Positions 9,015-17,675 of a DNA stretch of 42,189 nucleotides are shown here, piece by piece (the first letter of the stretch is position 1; each line of letters opens with the position of its first letter). The stretch comes from UBA12014 sp029248335. Lineage in GTDB: Bacteria > Planctomycetota > Phycisphaerae > Phycisphaerales > SM1A02. The translations under genes and the position numbers were made by a program. The notes below the pieces were generated by a model that did not search any database, was not told the DNA's origin, and saw only the letters and a program-made list of their open reading frames with translations. The stretch covers positions 1 to 42,189 of the forward strand of contig JAQWJM010000061.1 in NCBI GenBank assembly GCA_029248335.1. The letters are read 5' to 3'.

Positions 9015-10202
9015 ATGCCTCGAACACGAACGACCGTCACGACCACGCTCGGGCTCCTCCTCGTCACACTCCTGTCGTCCGGATGTGGCGAAACGTCGGA
9101 AACGGCGACCACGACGCCTCCGGCCACCGTGGAGCAGATCGCGGGTGGGAACCCGCCCGCCACGTCGGCGGCCTCGTCGACCGAGGCTTCGGCCGCGGCG
9201 TCCTCCAGTGCGGTGGGCTCGGAGGATCTCCTGGTGCCGGGCGGGTACATCCGCGTGGTGCCGTCGGCATTCGAACTCGGTGCGGTGGCTCCGGGCAGCG
9301 TGCATCCGATGACCTTCTCGATCTCGAACCTGGGGACCGAAGAGGTCGTCATCGTCTCCGCCAAACCCAGTTGCGTGTGCACGACCCTCACCGATCTCAC
9401 GGGCGCCAGGATTCCGCCGGGTGGGACGATCGAGATGGCGGCTTCGCTCGATGCTCCGAAGCAGCCCGGCGAGAAGGAGGCGAAGGTCTTCCTGCGGGTG
9501 CAGGGCGCCGACCGTCCGGCGACGGTCCGGATCAAGGGCATGGTCACGCTTCCCATCCAACCGACGCCGCCGTATGCGGAAGCCCTCAAGGGAGTCACCT
9601 CCGGCGTCATCGATCTCGCATCGACCGACGGTCGTCCCTTCTCGGTGCTGGCCTCGAATGGAACGGCACCGGTCTTCGTCGGGTTCGACCCCGCGAAGGA
9701 CGCCCCCCGCGCGGCGTACCGCCTCCAGTGGTCGATCGAAGGCATGGCGCCGACGGCGATTCCGCGGTGGTGGATCTTCACAACGGACCGACCGGAATGC
9801 GTGTTGGTCCCGTGTCGGGTGCGAAACGAGAACACCGGCGCCCGACGCGACATGGCGCGCATGCAGCGTCACTGGATCATCGAAGACGACTTCGTGGATC
9901 TCGGTGAAGTCCGTCTCAACGCACCCATCGAGGTCGCGTGCGTCATCAAGCACTACAACCCGCGAGGTGGTGGTCAGGTGGAGCAGGCGAACTGGTGGCA
10001 GGCCCAGATCGTGCAGTCCGTCTCCCAGCAGTCGCTTCGCGCCGAATTCGCGGGCCTGGTCCGCCTCGACGAGGAGCGGGCGGAGGTCCGGATGAAGGTG
10101 ACGCCGATCGGGAACCCCACCGAGCTCATGAACGCGTTCGTGGAGATCCGCACCGCGACCGGCGGCGGTCTCCTGGAATTCGCCGCGAAGGTCGTTCGAT
10201 GA
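9015..10202 (+). CDS. DUF1573-domain lipoprotein
   Basis: The 395-residue protein opens with a lipoprotein signal peptide ending in the lipobox LSSGC (Cys near residue 20), then a low-complexity Ala/Ser/Thr linker. Around residues 75-190 is a DUF1573 immunoglobulin-like domain with the family's core (FELGAVAPGS, FSISNLG, SCVCTTL, IPPGGTIE). The rest repeats beta-rich segments of similar type. DUF1573 proteins are exported and have no established activity. An ATG at 9015 fits the lipobox and the -10 box at 9003. The stop overlaps the next gene's ATG (ATGA), so translation is probably coupled to the phosphatase gene. A role in envelope surface structure is inference only. Confidence 0.8.
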   Translation: MPRTRTTVTTTLGLLLVTLLSSGCGETSETATTTPPATVEQIAGGNPPATSAASSTEASAAASSSAVGSEDLLVPGGYIRVVPSAFELGAVAPGSVHPMTFSISNLGTEEVVIVSAKPSCVCTTLTDLTGARIPPGGTIEMAASLDAPKQPGEKEAKVFLRVQGADRPATVRIKGMVTLPIQPTPPYAEALKGVTSGVIDLASTDGRPFSVLASNGTAPVFVGFDPAKDAPRAAYRLQWSIEGMAPTAIPRWWIFTTDRPECVLVPCRVRNENTGARRDMARMQRHWIIEDDFVDLGEVRLNAPIEVACVIKHYNPRGGGQVEQANWWQAQIVQSVSQQSLRAEFAGLVRLDEERAEVRMKVTPIGNPTELMNAFVEIRTATGGGLLEFAAKVVR

Positions 10203-11086
10203 CCGATCGCGTCATCGATGATCGTCGGGCGCCGGATGTGATCGAGCTGCTGTGTTCCGCGGCGGAGTCGCTTCGAACGCACCCCGGTCGAAAGGGCGCC
10301 GTCGACTGGATTCCGGTCCGGGGTCGACTTCTGGCCACCGGTGACCTGCACGACAATCCGATGCACTTCCAGAAGGTGGTCGAGCTCGCACGGCTCGGTG
10401 CGGACCGGGATCATCACGTCGTCCTTCAGGAACTGATCCACGGCGAACGGACCATGAACGGTCTCGATCTCAGCTACCGGATGCTGACGAAGGTCGCGAA
10501 GCTCGTGCTCGATCATCCGGGACAGGTGCACCCGCTCCTCGCGAACCACGAACTCGCCCAGATGGCGGGGCATTCGGTGTCGAAGGGGGGCGGCTGCATG
10601 ACGGCCCGCTTCCACGAGGGGCTCGACTACGTCTTCGGAGATGACGCGGACGAGGTCTTCGAGGCGCTCACGACGTTCATCCTCTCGATGCCGCTCGCGG
10701 CGCGGACCGAGCATGGGATCTTCTGTTCCCATTCGCTCCCCGGTCCCGCGATGATGTCGCGGTTCGATCTCGACATCATCGATCGGGAACTCGTCCCCGA
10801 AGACTACGAGGCGCTGGTCGGCAGCGCCTGGATGATGGTCTGGGGTCGTGGACACACCGCGGAGCAGATGGAGGCGATCGCCGAACGATGGGGGGTCTCG
10901 CTCTTCCTGCTCGGCCATGCGTTCGTCGAGAACGGGATCGAGATGGGCGGACCGCGCACCCTGCTGATGAACACCGATCATGAACGCGGGGCGGTGCTCC
11001 CGATCGATCTCGACGGCCCCGTGCCGACCGCGGAGTCGGCGATGTTCTCGGTGCTTCCGCTCGCCGCGGTGGGATCGACTTCGTGA
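10199..11086 (+). CDS. Calcineurin-like metallophosphoesterase
   Basis: The 295-residue cytoplasmic protein has a metallophosphoesterase metal site: GDLHD at residues 48-52 (Asp49, His51), NHE at 116-118, then HSLP around residue 181 and a late GHAF motif. The usual GNHE is ANHE here; Asn and His, the residues that matter, are kept. The family hydrolyses phosphomonoesters or diesters with two metal ions, and the substrate cannot be deduced. The start is set by the ATGA overlap with the upstream lipoprotein gene, and the stop overlaps the GTG of tsaB (GTGA), so all three genes form one translationally coupled operon. A longer in-frame upstream extension to 9938 is only open frame inside the lipoprotein gene. 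Confidence 0.82.
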   Translation: MTDRVIDDRRAPDVIELLCSAAESLRTHPGRKGAVDWIPVRGRLLATGDLHDNPMHFQKVVELARLGADRDHHVVLQELIHGERTMNGLDLSYRMLTKVAKLVLDHPGQVHPLLANHELAQMAGHSVSKGGGCMTARFHEGLDYVFGDDADEVFEALTTFILSMPLAARTEHGIFCSHSLPGPAMMSRFDLDIIDRELVPEDYEALVGSAWMMVWGRGHTAEQMEAIAERWGVSLFLLGHAFVENGIEMGGPRTLLMNTDHERGAVLPIDLDGPVPTAESAMFSVLPLAAVGSTS

Positions 11087-11805
11087 TCGAAGAGGACCAG
11101 GCGACCCCGGCGGTCGAAGGACCGCTCCTCGCGATCGAACTCTCGCAGCGTTCCGGTGGGGCGGCGGTGATCGACGCCTCCGGCGATCTCCACACGGTGG
11201 GCTTCGAAGGCGGGCGTCGCGATCGGGACGACGTGCTTCCCGGGATCCACGCGGTGCTCGCACGGGCGGGCGTCGCGGCATCGACGCTTCGTTGCGTCGC
11301 GGTCGACGTCGGGCCCGGAGGATTCACGGGGCTGCGGATCTCGATCGCCGCGGCGCAGGCGATCGCGGAGGTCGCGAACGCGACGGTGGTGGGCGTGCCC
11401 GGCGCGGTGGTCGCCGCGACCGCGACGCCGGCCCTCGGCGAGACGCTGGGCGAGATCGTCGTCCTCTCGGCGGCGAAGGCCGGTACGGCGTGGCGGACCC
11501 GTCTCGGGCGCGACGACACCGATCGGTGCTGGAGGATCATCGGTGATCCCGGAATCATCGATCGCCCGGACGACCGTGCATGCGTGGCGGTGCTCGCCGA
11601 TGAACACGTGCCGTCGGAGCTCGTTCGATCCACGGTCTCGGATCCTCCGGTTCATTCCCCGAGCTTCGACGCGGCCGCAGTGGCCCGCATCGCGCTCGGC
11701 GGAGGTCCCGATCTTCTCGTGCACGCGGATCCCGCCCGGCTGATGCCGATCTATCCGCGGGAACCTGAAGCCGTGCGACGCTGGCGTTCCCGACCCGCCC
11801 GATAA
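11083..11805 (+). CDS. tsaB: tRNA threonylcarbamoyladenosine biosynthesis protein TsaB
   Basis: The 240-residue protein is the TsaB member of the ASKHA fold. It has the N-terminal strand LLAIELS, the signature VGPGGFTGLRIS around residues 76-87, and the C-terminal P-x-Y-x-R-x-P-E-A motif (PIYPREPEAV) seen in TsaB. TsaB partners TsaD and TsaE in adding threonylcarbamoyl to A37 of ANN-reading tRNAs; it is itself inactive. The start is GTG, overlapping the phosphatase stop by four bases, which supports it. A weak 6-bp hairpin (11807-11827) follows the stop. tsaD and tsaE are not in the window. Confidence 0.87.
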   Translation: MIEEDQATPAVEGPLLAIELSQRSGGAAVIDASGDLHTVGFEGGRRDRDDVLPGIHAVLARAGVAASTLRCVAVDVGPGGFTGLRISIAAAQAIAEVANATVVGVPGAVVAATATPALGETLGEIVVLSAAKAGTAWRTRLGRDDTDRCWRIIGDPGIIDRPDDRACVAVLADEHVPSELVRSTVSDPPVHSPSFDAAAVARIALGGGPDLLVHADPARLMPIYPREPEAVRRWRSRPAR

Positions 11806-11932
11806 TCGGACGGACCGCCTTCGTCCGCCTTCGCGTCTTGACTGGACTCGGTGCCCGTCGAGGTCGATGACCAGAGTGCCGCCCTCGAGGATCGCTTGCG
11901 GGGCACCGCGCTCCGTGAAAGGTCTCGGCCGG

Positions 11933-12529
11933 ATGGACGACAAGGAACGACTTCGACATCTCTCGGACAAGCAGGTCCTCACGACCGGCGAGGCGGCGGA
12001 ACTCTGCAACGTCAGCCAGCAGACGATCATCCGGTGCTTCGACAACGGTCGACTCACCGGATTCCGCGTTCCGGGATCGAGGTTTCGCAGGATTCCCCGG
12101 GCCGAACTCATCCGGTTCATGAAGGCGAACGAGATCCCGGTCGAGCTTCTCGACGGCGATCTCACCCGGATCCTCGTCGTCGACGACGATCCGAGCATCG
12201 TCCGCATCATCGGCGAGATGCTGGAGCGCGAAGACCGGTTCGAGGTCCGGACCGCGAGCACCGGCTACGACGCGGGCATGATGACCCGTGAGTTCCGTCC
12301 GAACATCATCCTGCTCGACTACATGCTTCCGGACGTGAACGGCAACGTCGTCTGTCAACGGATCAAGGCGGATCCCGACCTCGCGGACACCCGCGTGGTG
12401 ATCATCTCCGGCGTGGTGCGTCAGGAGGAGATCGACGAGCTGATGGCCGCCGGCGCCGATGCGTTCATTCCCAAGCCGTTCCAGGTCGATGCGCTCATCG
12501 ATTGCATCGACGGCGTGCTGACCGCCTGA
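11933..12529 (+). CDS. Response regulator with N-terminal excisionase-type HTH and C-terminal receiver
   Basis: The 198-residue protein has an unusual order: a MerR/excisionase-type helix-turn-helix comes first (residues 14-66, TTGEAAELCNVSQQTI... with a wing of FRVPGSRFRRI), and a CheY-like receiver follows (residues 79-197). The receiver is complete: acidic Asp84-Asp85, phospho-acceptor Asp129 in LLDYMLPD, Ser159 and Lys181 in IPKPF. DNA binding by the HTH is inferred from family resemblance. The ATG at 11933 is chosen because it begins the conserved domain region; upstream in-frame ATG at 11867 would add an unrelated stretch. The gene is 11 bases upstream of an HDOD-histidine kinase, its likely partner. 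Classical regulators place the receiver first. Confidence 0.85.
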   Translation: MDDKERLRHLSDKQVLTTGEAAELCNVSQQTIIRCFDNGRLTGFRVPGSRFRRIPRAELIRFMKANEIPVELLDGDLTRILVVDDDPSIVRIIGEMLEREDRFEVRTASTGYDAGMMTREFRPNIILLDYMLPDVNGNVVCQRIKADPDLADTRVVIISGVVRQEEIDELMAAGADAFIPKPFQVDALIDCIDGVLTA

Positions 12530-12540
12530 GGGGGGGCCTC

Positions 12541-14658
12541 ATGCAGAGCGAAGCCGTCGTCGAACGGGTTCGGATCCTGACCGATCGCATCGATCGCCTT
12601 CCGGCGCCCGGCGCGGTCGCGATCCGACTGTTCGAAGTCACCTCCTCCTCGACCGCCGGAATCGACGAGGTGGTGTCGGTCCTCGCGGCGGAACCGGCCC
12701 TCGCGTCGAGGATCCTGTCGCTCTGTCGACGCTGCAATCAGGACCTCGTCCAGAAGGTCGAGACCCTCGAACACGCGGTCGTCCTCCTCGGTTTCGACGA
12801 GATCCGATCGGCGGCCCTCTCGATCGAGATCTGCGGCCTTCTCGGACGCGATCCCGAACTCGCGATCGCGGTCGATCTGAGGCGACATGCGGTGATCACC
12901 GCGTCCATCGCCCGAACGCTCGTCGCCCGGATCGGCGGCATCTCGAATCTGGAGCCTTCGGCCGCGTTTCTCGCGGGTCTTCTGCACGACCTCGGTCATC
13001 TGGTGCTCGCCTCGGTGATCCCCGGGCCGATGGCGGAGCTGGCGGAGAGCGCCCGGATCAGGAACGAGGAATTCGACGAGACGTTGCGTCGGGTGATCGG
13101 CGTCGACGGCGGCATGATCGGCGATCGCGTCTCCGAGCGATGGGGATTCCCGGATTCCCTCCGCGGGGTGATCGCCCGGGCCGGGCGGGGGCCCGCGGGC
13201 ATTCCGGACACGCCGAATCGCGAACTCGAGCTGGTGGTGGGACTCGCGGACGCGATTGCACGGAATCACGGACTCGGTGCGAGCGGCCGACGTCCCGGGC
13301 GGAGCATGATCCGCGAGTTCGAGTCGGCGCTCGGTCTCGAACCCGGCGTCGTCGACGCGCATCTCGCCGAATCGCTGTCGATCGCGACCCGGTCGGCGGA
13401 GACCCTGGGCCTCGATCGTGAACCGCTCGCGACGCATCTCTTCCGAAGACTCGGCGAGTCGTGTGCCGAAATCGATCGGATCCGGGCCGCCGGCACGCAT
13501 GCGGCCCCGCGATCGTCCGGACCGGGCTCCACCTCGACGGCATGTTCGAGGTTCCTCGAGGATGCCTCGAACGTGACCAACCGGGTCGAATTCGAACGCG
13601 CGGTGCTCCGATCGATTCGTGATCGGGAGCCCGATGCGATCGTGGTGTTCGCCAGCATGATCGACGGTGAGTGGATCGGAACGAATCCGGACGCCGGTGT
13701 GGCGACGCCCATCGAGGGCGATGCTGCGCCGTGGATCCGGCGGGAACTCGCCGGACATTCCAGCGACGGTACGGCTCCAGTGCAGGTCGTCGGCTCGTCG
13801 GCCGCGGGCATGCTCGTCGGCGTGCACGGGCGACTCGACATCGATCACGAGCTCGCGACCGCCTGGCACGCGTGTCACTCGCTGCTCGAACGCGGTGAAC
13901 GATCGCGGCGCGAGGCGGAACGGGAGATCGCCGGCCATCGGACGGAGATCGAGCTCGCACGCCGGGTCGCGGTGCTCGACGCGGATGCGAGCGTGGCGGA
14001 GATCGCCGCCGGCGCCGCCCATGAGATGCACGATCCGCTCACCGTGATCTCGGGGCGGACCCAGCTCCTGCTCGGCCGGAGCGGAGATCCCTTCGTCGAC
14101 GAGGGGATCCGGGAGATCCATGCGGAGACGTCGATCCTCGCGGACCTCGTTCGCGGGCTTCACGGCCACGCGACCGGGGCGCGGATCGCCACCGTCTCGA
14201 TCGAATCGGACGATTTGCTCGATCGATGCGCGAATGCTGCGCGGGAGATTCTGCCGGAGACCGTCACGTTCGAATCGGTCGACGTCACGGAGGCGGTCGA
14301 TCTGTGCGTCGACGTCCGGAGAATCACGGATTTGACGGTCGAGGCGGTTCGTAACGCCTGCCAGACGCAGGAAGACGTGCGGATTCGGCTGAGAAGTTCA
14401 ATCGACCGTGTGGATGGCCGATGGTCACTCTTGGTTGAGGACGACGGTCCTGGCTTCGGGCGGAACTCGCTCGAACACGCCTTCGATCCCTTCTTCAGCC
14501 AGCGAGCCGCCGGACGGCGGCCGGGACTGGGTCTGACGATCGTTCGTCGGATCGCGGAGGCGCACGGGGGAACGGCCTCGGTGCACAACGGTTCCGAGGG
14601 TGGAGGGTGCCTCGTGGTCACTCTTCCGATCGATGGGACGACCAGCGCCGCGGCCTGA
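12541..14658 (+). CDS. HDOD-domain sensor histidine kinase
   Basis: The 705-residue cytoplasmic protein joins an N-terminal HDOD domain (residues about 15-215, LPAPGAVAIRL and later HDLGH) to a histidine kinase. The H-box is AHEMHDPLTVI with phospho-acceptor His494. The ATPase domain has an N-box in AVRNACQ, G1 box DDGPGFG, an F-box DPFF, and G2 box GLGLTIV near the C-terminus. Residues about 330-440 may be a divergent GAF-like sensor, but I cannot name it firmly. There is no transmembrane segment, so the signal is intracellular. The ATG at 12541 follows a G-rich Shine-Dalgarno-like run. Its neighbours are an HTH-receiver protein and a pseudo-receiver-GAF protein, so the three probably act in one pathway. 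HDOD domains often accompany c-di-GMP or stress signalling; here the role is unknown. Confidence 0.85.
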   Translation: MQSEAVVERVRILTDRIDRLPAPGAVAIRLFEVTSSSTAGIDEVVSVLAAEPALASRILSLCRRCNQDLVQKVETLEHAVVLLGFDEIRSAALSIEICGLLGRDPELAIAVDLRRHAVITASIARTLVARIGGISNLEPSAAFLAGLLHDLGHLVLASVIPGPMAELAESARIRNEEFDETLRRVIGVDGGMIGDRVSERWGFPDSLRGVIARAGRGPAGIPDTPNRELELVVGLADAIARNHGLGASGRRPGRSMIREFESALGLEPGVVDAHLAESLSIATRSAETLGLDREPLATHLFRRLGESCAEIDRIRAAGTHAAPRSSGPGSTSTACSRFLEDASNVTNRVEFERAVLRSIRDREPDAIVVFASMIDGEWIGTNPDAGVATPIEGDAAPWIRRELAGHSSDGTAPVQVVGSSAAGMLVGVHGRLDIDHELATAWHACHSLLERGERSRREAEREIAGHRTEIELARRVAVLDADASVAEIAAGAAHEMHDPLTVISGRTQLLLGRSGDPFVDEGIREIHAETSILADLVRGLHGHATGARIATVSIESDDLLDRCANAAREILPETVTFESVDVTEAVDLCVDVRRITDLTVEAVRNACQTQEDVRIRLRSSIDRVDGRWSLLVEDDGPGFGRNSLEHAFDPFFSQRAAGRRPGLGLTIVRRIAEAHGGTASVHNGSEGGGCLVVTLPIDGTTSAAA

Positions 14659-14689
14659 CGCGGAACGATTCGCGACTAGGGGAGATGAA

Positions 14690-15880
14690 ATGAACTTCGA
14701 GCCCGAGATGCACGAAACGAACTCCAAGCCGACGAGTCACGCGGAATCCTCCGTGTTCCGAATCCTCGTCTGCGCATCCCGCCCCGAGATGATCGCCCTC
14801 ACCGCGCTGCTGGACGCGTCCGACGGAAGATGCCGATGCATCGTCTCGAACGACGTCGACGAGTTCCGAGGTCGGCTGCTCGAGGATCGATGCGAGGTCG
14901 TCCTCGTCTCGGAAGAGGATCTGGACCGGTCCCTCGCGGACGACGTCCGTCGTCTCCAGCCCCATTGCTCCCTGGTGGTCGCCGCGCCCACGGTCGACGT
15001 GGACGGGATCCGGCGGGCCATGCAGTTCGGAGCGACCGACTTCCTGTCGGGTCCGATGTCGGCCGAGGAGGTCGAACGTCGAATCGAAGGTGCGGCGCGT
15101 CGAAGCCGCGAGCGGATCGAACATGAGGAACGAATGCACCGACTGCGAAGCCTGAGTCGACGCCTTGAAGCGGAGACCCGGCCCGACGTCGATCTCGAGC
15201 ACGGGATCGACGGCGAGGAATCGCCTTCCGAAGCCTGCGCCGACGAGACGAATTCCGAGATGTCGATCGACAGCGAATCGGATCAGGTCCGCATGCTCGA
15301 CGAGGTCGCGATGTGCAGCGAGTTCCGCACGCTGATTCGCCAGGAACTCGATGTCGAGGATCTCCTGCGGACGGCCCTCGAGTATCTGCTGGTCAAGACG
15401 GGGCCGACGAACGCCGCGGTCTATCTCGCGGGTGGCGACGACTCCTTCGGACTCGGCGCCTACGTCAACTGCGATCTCCCCCGGAAGTCGGTCGAGCCGA
15501 TGCTCCGAAGGCTCTGCGACGAAGCCTGCCCGGCCGTCGCCGAACACGTCGACGTGCTGCGTTTCGAGGATGCCAAGGACTTCGTGAGCGAGTGCGAACT
15601 CGGACCCGATGTCTCCGCGGATATCGAGATGGTCGCGGTGCCGTGTCACCACGACGGCGAGTGCTTCGCGGTGATGTTCCTCTTCCGCGACAGCGAGCAG
15701 GGATTCGAGGACGAGACCGCTCAGGTGCTCGGAGCGCTCCGAGCGATTCTCGCGGAGCAGCTGGCCACGCTGATCCGGGTCCACAACCGACTCGAGAACG
15801 CCTGGCCCGACGCACCGGCGGACGGGGAGACGGACGAGGAGACGGACGAGGATCTCGGCTGGGACGACCTGGCCGCGTGA
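14690..15880 (+). CDS. Pseudo-receiver plus GAF domain protein
   Basis: The 396-residue protein starts at an ATG with AGGGGAG just upstream. Residues 22-135 have the fold pattern of a CheY receiver, but every phosphorylation residue is gone: the acidic pair is Cys-Ala-Ser (28-30), the acceptor position is Ser74, and the conserved Lys is Gly121. It therefore cannot be phosphorylated in the usual way and may bind a partner instead. A charged helical linker (about 130-225) precedes a GAF domain at residues 230-375, which in other proteins binds small molecules. The C-terminus is Asp/Glu-rich. The gene is 31 bases after the HDOD kinase and is the third member of the cassette. Confidence 0.75.
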   Translation: MNFEPEMHETNSKPTSHAESSVFRILVCASRPEMIALTALLDASDGRCRCIVSNDVDEFRGRLLEDRCEVVLVSEEDLDRSLADDVRRLQPHCSLVVAAPTVDVDGIRRAMQFGATDFLSGPMSAEEVERRIEGAARRSRERIEHEERMHRLRSLSRRLEAETRPDVDLEHGIDGEESPSEACADETNSEMSIDSESDQVRMLDEVAMCSEFRTLIRQELDVEDLLRTALEYLLVKTGPTNAAVYLAGGDDSFGLGAYVNCDLPRKSVEPMLRRLCDEACPAVAEHVDVLRFEDAKDFVSECELGPDVSADIEMVAVPCHHDGECFAVMFLFRDSEQGFEDETAQVLGALRAILAEQLATLIRVHNRLENAWPDAPADGETDEETDEDLGWDDLAA

Positions 15881-15910
15881 TCTGGCGTGATTTGGATGGA
15901 AAGGGCGGGT

Positions 15911-16576
15911 TCAGTCGGTGTCGGGGCGTCGAACCAGCACGGTGACGCCGCCGGTGACCCGGTCGCCCTTCGCGACGAGGACCTCGACGCCCGGCCGGTC
16001 CCGGACGATCAGCTCCGTCGTCGAACCGAACTTGATCATGCCGAAGCGGTTTCCGCGTCGAAGACGATCGCCGATTCCCACCGGGCAGACGATGCGTCTC
16101 GCAATCGCGCCGGACACCTGTCGGATTCCGACGGGGTCGCCCTGCTCGTCCCGAAGAACGATGAGGTTCGATTCGTTGACGCGGGCGGACTCCTCGGATC
16201 TCGCGTCGAGGTACTTCCCGGGACGGTGCGTCACCGAGACGATCTCGCCATCGCACGGGGCCCGGTTCAGATGGACGTCGAGCACGCTCAGGAAGATCCG
16301 GACCAGCACCGCGGGCTCGTCACCGGTCGCCTCGTGACGGTCGAGTCGCTCGACCAGGCTGATCCTGCCGTCCGCCGGGGAGATGAAGTCGCGATGGTCC
16401 TGGGTCGCCGGTCGGCGCCCGAGGGGGTCGCGGAAGAAGCCCGCGACGGTGAACCAGCCGAGACCGATCGGAATCAGGGCCCACCACCACTCGAAGAGGA
16501 TGGCCGGGACCGCGAGGAGGATCGCGATCAGGGTCGCGATGCCCCATTCACGTCGGCCGTATCCGGTCAGAAGCAC
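15911..16576 (-). CDS. psd: Phosphatidylserine decarboxylase proenzyme, short type
   Basis: The 221-residue protein matches the short phosphatidylserine decarboxylase family, which makes phosphatidylethanolamine at the inner membrane. A hydrophobic N-terminal segment (residues 11-45) anchors it, followed by FRDP, SPADGRI around residues 66-72, and DVHLNRAP around 100-107. The self-cleavage site is KFGST with Gly184-Ser185, where Ser185 becomes the pyruvoyl group of the small subunit. The start is GTG at 16576; no Shine-Dalgarno sequence is evident. No phosphatidylserine synthase gene lies next to it, though these are often adjacent. It converges with the signalling cassette, 30 bases from the GAF-protein gene. 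Confidence 0.9.
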   Translation of the reverse strand: MLLTGYGRREWGIATLIAILLAVPAILFEWWWALIPIGLGWFTVAGFFRDPLGRRPATQDHRDFISPADGRISLVERLDRHEATGDEPAVLVRIFLSVLDVHLNRAPCDGEIVSVTHRPGKYLDARSEESARVNESNLIVLRDEQGDPVGIRQVSGAIARRIVCPVGIGDRLRRGNRFGMIKFGSTTELIVRDRPGVEVLVAKGDRVTGGVTVLVRRPDTD

Positions 16577-16640
16577 GGGAGAGATTCCGGTCCGAAGCGG
16601 GGAGGTCGATGGTCGTTCGTCACGACCCGTGACCGTCCGA

Positions 16641-17489
16641 TCACTCGGAGGCCTTGCCGATGAAGAAGCCGAGCAGGCCGAAGATGATCAGTCCGCCGAG
16701 GAGACCGCCGGCCCAGACCATCATTCCGTCCGCCATCATCGTGGCGAGTGCCGGAAGGATGCCTGCCGTGCCGACGAAGGCCATCAGGGCCACGAGGCAG
16801 AGCGACGCGACCGCGACGATGCCCATGCCCACGGTGAGGCCGGACCAGCCGCCCTCGTAGGCTTCGACCATCATCGGGACGCCACCGACGGGCATGCCGC
16901 CGAGGTTGTTGCCGCCGCTCTCCGCGCCGGCCGCCTCGAAGAGGCCGCTCGAACTCGCGGGGATGGCGGGATCGTCGTCGTTGGAATAGACCTCGTCGAG
17001 CAGTTCGGCACCGAGCGAGGTGTCGTCGGACTCCCGGGTCAGGTCGAGCAGGCCGCTGCCGCTCCCGACCGTCTCGAGGGAGAGATCGTCCTTCAGAAGA
17101 TCCTCACCCGAGGATTCGCTCTCGAAGGCGCTGATGCCGGTTCCCATGCCGCTGCCGGCGAGGAAGCTGTCGTCGGCGCCGGGGGCGGCGGAATCCTCGA
17201 GGCCGATCTCACCGCTCATCTCGAGCGATGCCGCGTCGCCACCGATGCCCGGTGCGGATCCACTGAGGCCGAGCGCGTCGACTTCGCCACTCTCGTCGAG
17301 CGAGATGGACAGATCGCCGATGTCGTCGTCGGTCGCGGCGAGCATGTCGATCTGTTCCACTCGGAACATGTCCTGGTCGTCCTGCTTGAACGACTGGACC
17401 TCGCCACTCTTCGCCATCGCGGTCAGCTCGTCCACGGACTTCCCGAGCTTGTCTGCGGCTTCTTCAGCCGAGTAGAACATCTTCGCCAT
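16641..17489 (-). CDS. Membrane protein with N-terminal excisionase-type DNA-binding-like domain
   Basis: The 282-residue protein has three parts. Residues 1-52 (MAKMFYSAEEAADKLGKS... FRVEQIDML) resemble the excisionase/MerR helix-turn-helix found in planctomycete proteins. Residues about 53-205 are a low-complexity Ser/Gly/Asp/Glu-rich acidic linker. Residues about 215-280 form two hydrophobic membrane-spanning segments (VAVASLCLVALMAF and GGLLGGLIIFGLLGFFIG). The start is the ATG at 17489 with AGGAG 11 bases before it; the longer open frame adds 30 unrelated residues. The arrangement implies a membrane-tethered protein with a cytoplasmic winged-helix-like domain. Whether it binds DNA or another protein is unknown. 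It is divergent from mutY. Confidence 0.75.
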   Translation of the reverse strand: MAKMFYSAEEAADKLGKSVDELTAMAKSGEVQSFKQDDQDMFRVEQIDMLAATDDDIGDLSISLDESGEVDALGLSGSAPGIGGDAASLEMSGEIGLEDSAAPGADDSFLAGSGMGTGISAFESESSGEDLLKDDLSLETVGSGSGLLDLTRESDDTSLGAELLDEVYSNDDDPAIPASSSGLFEAAGAESGGNNLGGMPVGGVPMMVEAYEGGWSGLTVGMGIVAVASLCLVALMAFVGTAGILPALATMMADGMMVWAGGLLGGLIIFGLLGFFIGKASE

Positions 17490-17663
17490 CGGATCTGCAT
17501 CTCCTGGGCCAGAGGCCCGGTCGTGGTCGAACCGAGCTGCGGTCGACCTTCGAGGCCGGACTTCGCTCGCGGGAATCATGGAAGGCTACCCCGGCACCCC
17601 GGGCCCCGCAAGGTATTCGAGGCTCATGCACCGGGGGATCCGCCATGAAGTGGTCGCAGCCGC

Positions 17664-17669
17664 CACAAT
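17664..17669 (+). promoter_or_regulatory. -10-like box of mutY, probably leaderless
   Basis: CACAAT ends six bases before the ATG at 17676. No Shine-Dalgarno sequence fits in GCGGAA, and no clear -35 element is seen. Confidence 0.4.
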
Positions 17670-17675
17670 GCGGAA

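Noticed and set aside
11838..11870. TTGACT as a -35 box before the HTH-receiver gene
   Set aside because: No -10 box with the right spacing follows; positions 11861-11868 hold AGGTCGAT, which does not match.
12421..14169. A 582-codon minus-strand open frame opposite the HDOD kinase
   Set aside because: It overlaps a complete kinase gene and shows only shadow composition rich in Arg, Asp and Gly.
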